Source: Marivita sp. XM-24bin2 (GTDB lineage Bacteria; Pseudomonadota; Alphaproteobacteria; Rhodobacterales; Rhodobacteraceae). Taken from it: 37,671 bases of DNA. Below are positions 34,819 to 37,671 of the stretch, piece by piece. The stretch lies in NCBI GenBank assembly GCA_003149565.1, contig QCWH01000040.1, forward strand, positions 1-37,671, given 5' to 3'. Within the stretch, counting starts at the first letter, position 1. Each line of letters begins with the position of its first letter. A model generated the notes under the pieces. The model made no database searches. It was given only the letters and a program-made list of their open reading frames with translations, and had not been told where the DNA came from. The position numbers and the translations under genes were made by a program.

Positions 34819-36018
34819 ATGTTCGGACTGAACAAAAAAGACGCATCCCTCCTGCTGATCGTTGCAGGTCTGGTGGCGTTTGCCCCATTCCTGCTCAACC
34901 CGTTCCCCGAGGGGTCAGCGATGGCTCAGTTCAACGCGGGCTACCCTGACCTGATGCAGCGCTTCGTGATCTTCGGAATCTTCGCAATCGGCTTCAACAT
35001 CCTGTTCGGCCTGACCGGCTATCTCAGCTTTGGTCACGCTGCCTTCCTCGGTGTGGGGTCTTACGCAGCGGTCTGGATGTTCAAACTGCTTAGCATGAAC
35101 GTGCTACCGGCCATCGTGCTTGCGGTTATCACAGCTGGCGCGTTTGCCCTGATCATCGGTTATGTCAGCCTGCGGCGCTCGGGCATCTACTTCTCGATCC
35201 TGACGCTGGCGTTCGCTCAGATGTCCTTCGCTCTGGCATATTCGGTTCTCACTCCGATCACGGGCGGTGAAACCGGTCTGCAACTGGCACTGGATGATCC
35301 CCGTATTCTGGAAAGCGCGAGCGCATCAGAGGGCAACATTCCGGTTCCCGGACTGTTCGGGCTGGAGATGCGCGACAGCTTTGAGATGGTGATGGGCAGC
35401 TGGGTGTTTACCTTCAACTTCGGCTACTACTTCTGCGCTGTCATCATGCTGATCGCCTTCTATCTGTCGATCCGCATCTTCCGGTCACCGTTCGGCATGA
35501 TGCTCCGAGCGATCAAATCGAACCAGCAACGTCTGAACTACACTGGCGTGAACCCGCGGCCCTACACCCTGGCGGCCTTTGTGATCTCTGGCATGTATGC
35601 CGGTCTTGCCGGTGGCCTGATGGCCTCGATGGACCCTCTCGCCGGTGCCGAGCGGATGTTCTGGACCGCTTCGGGAGAGGTTGTTCTGATGACAATCCTT
35701 GGCGGCGTCGGAACCCTAATCGGACCGGTTCTGGGTGCGGGTATGATCAAATACATGGAAAACATCATTTCCAAGATCAACTCGGACATCCTCCACGGGT
35801 GGTTCGCCTTCCTCCCTGACGGTCTTGAAGACCTGGTTGTGACGATGATCTATCCGTTCATCGGCAAAGGTTGGCACCTGACGCTTGGCATCGTGTTCAT
35901 GCTGGTCGTGATCTTCCTGCCCGGTGGCCTCGTTGAAGGTGGTCAGAAACTGGCCAATCTCTTCGGTCGCAAAAAAGCGGATAACCCGAAATCCGCGTCC
36001 ACCGAACCTGCAGAATAA
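34819..36018 (+). CDS. livM: Branched-chain amino acid-type ABC transporter permease LivM
   Basis: The 399-residue inner-membrane protein is the second permease of the importer. [27 protein letters not shown] (about 58-84) is the LivM signature. [14 protein letters not shown] near 233-246 is the ATPase-contacting segment. About ten helices are expected. An unusual soluble loop near residues 148-186 ([12 protein letters not shown] to FGLEMRDSF) sits between helices. It is followed after 12 bases by livG, with GGAG as ribosome site. Confidence 0.92.
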   Translation: MFGLNKKDASLLLIVAGLVAFAPFLLNPFPEGSAMAQFNAGYPDLMQRFVIFGIFAIGFNILFGLTGYLSFGHAAFLGVGSYAAVWMFKLLSMNVLPAIVLAVITAGAFALIIGYVSLRRSGIYFSILTLAFAQMSFALAYSVLTPITGGETGLQLALDDPRILESASASEGNIPVPGLFGLEMRDSFEMVMGSWVFTFNFGYYFCAVIMLIAFYLSIRIFRSPFGMMLRAIKSNQQRLNYTGVNPRPYTLAAFVISGMYAGLAGGLMASMDPLAGAERMFWTASGEVVLMTILGGVGTLIGPVLGAGMIKYMENIISKINSDILHGWFAFLPDGLEDLVVTMIYPFIGKGWHLTLGIVFMLVVIFLPGGLVEGGQKLANLFGRKKADNPKSASTEPAE

Positions 36019-36030
36019 GGAGACGGACAG

Positions 36031-36786
36031 ATGGGCATTCTTGAAGTCAAAGACGTCAATAAACGGTTTGGTGGCCTGCAGGCCCTTGGCAAGGTAAATC
36101 TCAGCGTAGCCGAGAACAGCTGCCACGCGATCATCGGCCCGAACGGGGCCGGGAAATCCACCCTGCTCAATTGTCTTGTCGGCAAACTGATCCCGGACAC
36201 CGGGTCAGTCATGTTCGACGGACAAAGCGTGCTGGGCCGCACCCCGTTCGAGATCAACCAGATGGGCATTTCGCGCGTGTTCCAGACACCCGAGATTTTT
36301 GGTGATCTGACGGTGATGGAAAACATGCTGATCCCCTGCTTTGCAAGACGCGACGGGTCGTTCGCTCTGCATGGTATCCGATCGGTGATTAGCGAAGCGG
36401 AACTGCGCGATCAGGCAGAGAGCATGCTGGAAGAGGTGAACATGATCGACAAGCGCGACATGCATTCGGCCTCTATGTCACGCGGTGACAAGCGCCGCCT
36501 CGAAATGGCAATGTGTCTGGTGCAGAACCCCAAGCTCCTCCTGCTAGACGAGCCAACGGCCGGTATGGCGCGTGCGGACACCAACAACACCATCGATCTT
36601 CTCAAGGAGATCAAGGAAAAGCGCAACATCACCATCGCGATCATCGAACACGACATGCATGTGGTGTTCTCGCTCGCGGAACGGATCACCGTTCTCGCGC
36701 AAGGCACCCCGCTGGTCGAGGACACACCCGAGAACATCAAGGGTCATCCGAAGGTGAAAGAAGCCTATCTGGGCGAAGCGGCGTAA
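36031..36786 (+). CDS. livG: Branched-chain amino acid-type ABC transporter ATPase LivG
   Basis: The 251-residue ATPase has Walker A GPNGAGKST (36-44), Q-loop SRVFQTPEIF, Walker B LLLLDEPTAGM (169-179) and a switch His in IEHDMHVVF. The ABC signature reads MSRGDKRRLE (149-158) where E. coli LivG has AYGQQRRLE; the glycine is kept but the flanking residues are unusual. Size and order fit LivG. Confidence 0.92.
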   Translation: MGILEVKDVNKRFGGLQALGKVNLSVAENSCHAIIGPNGAGKSTLLNCLVGKLIPDTGSVMFDGQSVLGRTPFEINQMGISRVFQTPEIFGDLTVMENMLIPCFARRDGSFALHGIRSVISEAELRDQAESMLEEVNMIDKRDMHSASMSRGDKRRLEMAMCLVQNPKLLLLDEPTAGMARADTNNTIDLLKEIKEKRNITIAIIEHDMHVVFSLAERITVLAQGTPLVEDTPENIKGHPKVKEAYLGEAA

Positions 36787-36813
36787 CGCCCGCGTTGTCG
36801 AAAGGACAGACAC

Positions 36814-37569
36814 ATGAACGTCAGACCCGATTTTTCGAAGAACCGCAACGCGGCCGAAACGGCTCCCGCCTTCCTCTCTGTGTGGGACATGCACTCGTAC
36901 TACGGCGAAAGCTACATCGTGCAGGGCATCTCTTTTAACGTCCACGAGGGCGAGATTCTCGCGCTTCTGGGTCGCAACGGTGCGGGCAAAACCACGACGC
37001 TGCGCTCTATTGCGCGGATGGACAGTCCACAGGTGAACCACGGCGAGATCTGGTTGGACCACCAGCCCTTGCACAACATGAAATCCTATGACGCTGCAGC
37101 TGTCGGCTTGGGCCTTGTGCCCGAAGACCGCTGCATCATTCCCGGCCTGACGGTTGAAGAGAACCTGCAACTGGCTCAGATCGCTCCGCCCATCGGTTGG
37201 TCGATCGAACGCCTGTACGATCTCTTCCCCCGCCTCGGCGAACGGCGCAAGCAGGAAGGTGTCACGCTTTCGGGTGGTGAACAGCAGATGCTGTCAATCG
37301 CCCGGGCCTTGGCACGCGACATCAAGGTGTTGCTGCTGGACGAGCCTTATGAAGGTCTGGCACCGGTCATCGTGGACGAGATCGAAAAGACGCTTCGAGT
37401 GATCAAGGAACAGGGGATGACCACCATCCTCGTTGAACAGAACGCGGTGCGCGCCCTGCAACTGGCAGACCGCGCCATTATTCTCGACACGGGTTCCATC
37501 GTCTTTGATGGCACCGCCGAGGAGGTTCTGGAAAACGACGCATTGCGCGCCGAATACCTCGCGATCTGA
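36814..37569 (+). CDS. livF: Branched-chain amino acid-type ABC transporter ATPase LivF
   Basis: The 251-residue second ATPase pairs with LivG. Walker A is LLGRNGAGKTT (51-61), the signature is TLSGGEQQMLSIARAL, Walker B is VLLLDEPYEGLAP, and the switch segment is ILVEQNAVRAL. An N-terminal extension of about 20 residues precedes the usual LivF start. A terminator follows 26 bases after the stop, closing the operon. Confidence 0.93.
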   Translation: MNVRPDFSKNRNAAETAPAFLSVWDMHSYYGESYIVQGISFNVHEGEILALLGRNGAGKTTTLRSIARMDSPQVNHGEIWLDHQPLHNMKSYDAAAVGLGLVPEDRCIIPGLTVEENLQLAQIAPPIGWSIERLYDLFPRLGERRKQEGVTLSGGEQQMLSIARALARDIKVLLLDEPYEGLAPVIVDEIEKTLRVIKEQGMTTILVEQNAVRALQLADRAIILDTGSIVFDGTAEEVLENDALRAEYLAI

Positions 37570-37595
37570 TCGCGGAACAAATGTGAGTGCGACCT

Positions 37596-37631
37596 AAGCC
37601 GCCCTTGCCATTTCCCGGCGGGGGCGGTTTT
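37596..37631 (+). terminator. Rho-independent terminator after livF
   Basis: AAGCCGCCC (37596-37604) pairs with GGGCGGTTT (37622-37630), nine pairs including one G-T, with a 17-base loop and TTTT at the 3' side. It is placed directly after the transporter operon and before a new ribosome binding site. Confidence 0.75.
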
Positions 37632-37656
37632 GTCTGACCAAAGAGGAGGATACCCC

Positions 37657-37671
37657 ATGAGTGACAAGACC
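37657..37671 (+). CDS. Start of the next gene, cut off by the window edge
   Basis: Five codons (MSDKT) follow a strong AGAGGAGGA ribosome site at 37642-37650. The protein cannot be identified from this. Roseobacter acetyl-CoA synthetases often open with a similar MSD..., and the ScfR-type context would suit one, but this is a guess. Confidence 0.6.

Overview
The window looks like chromosomal DNA of a marine alphaproteobacterium of the Roseobacter group (Rhodobacteraceae). The basis is the GC-rich, densely packed sequence, the gene content (choline ABC transporter beside betIBA, tripartite tricarboxylate transport, SelD fused to an NADH-dehydrogenase-like domain, ScfR-type regulators, an SSS-type sensor kinase) and protein sequences typical of that group. 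I see no insertion sequence, prophage, CRISPR array, rRNA or tRNA. This is an inference from family recognition; no database search was run.

Layout. (1) 1-7.8 kb: a RidA-like gene converges on a minus-strand carboxylate uptake and activation cluster (tctC, tctB, tctA, an oxalyl-CoA-synthetase-like ligase, a PanE-like reductase). A short-chain acyl-CoA-sensing (ScfR-type) regulator is transcribed divergently from it. (2) 7.8-8.2 kb: 438 bases with no gene I can support. (3) 8.2-15.7 kb: a fused selD, overlapping tail to tail with mnmH. mnmH is the last gene of a pqiA-pqiA-pqiB-pqiC run for envelope lipid transport; PqiB carries 108-residue tandem repeats. (4) 15.9-17.1 kb: an MFS exporter. (5) 17.3-24.0 kb: choline uptake and conversion to glycine betaine, with betIBA divergent from choXWV around a 14-bp BetI-type operator. 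(6) 24.1-26.2 kb: a persulfide/sulfide handling operon (persulfide-dioxygenase-like MBL protein, two YeeE/YedE half-transporters, a TIGR01244-type sulfurtransferase/phosphatase). (7) 26.2-30.7 kb: a signalling run of CheY-like receiver, two-TM small protein, SSS-STAC histidine kinase and FliM-like protein. (8) 30.8-37.6 kb: a second ScfR-type regulator divergent from a five-gene branched-chain-amino-acid-type ABC transporter. The window ends on the first five codons of another gene.

Two arrangements deserve attention. First, both ends of the window show the same logic: an ScfR-family regulator facing a transport operon. At the left end the operon includes a CoA ligase, so the ligated product could be the inducer. 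At the right end the cut-off gene may be another CoA ligase, but that is a guess. Second, a CheY-like receiver and a FliM-like protein flank a transporter-shaped sensor kinase. This suggests, without proving, a direct link from nutrient sensing to the flagellar motor. All three solute-binding-protein genes (tctC, choX, the 32-kb SBP) are followed by strong intergenic hairpins before their permease genes, as expected for differential expression within transporter operons.
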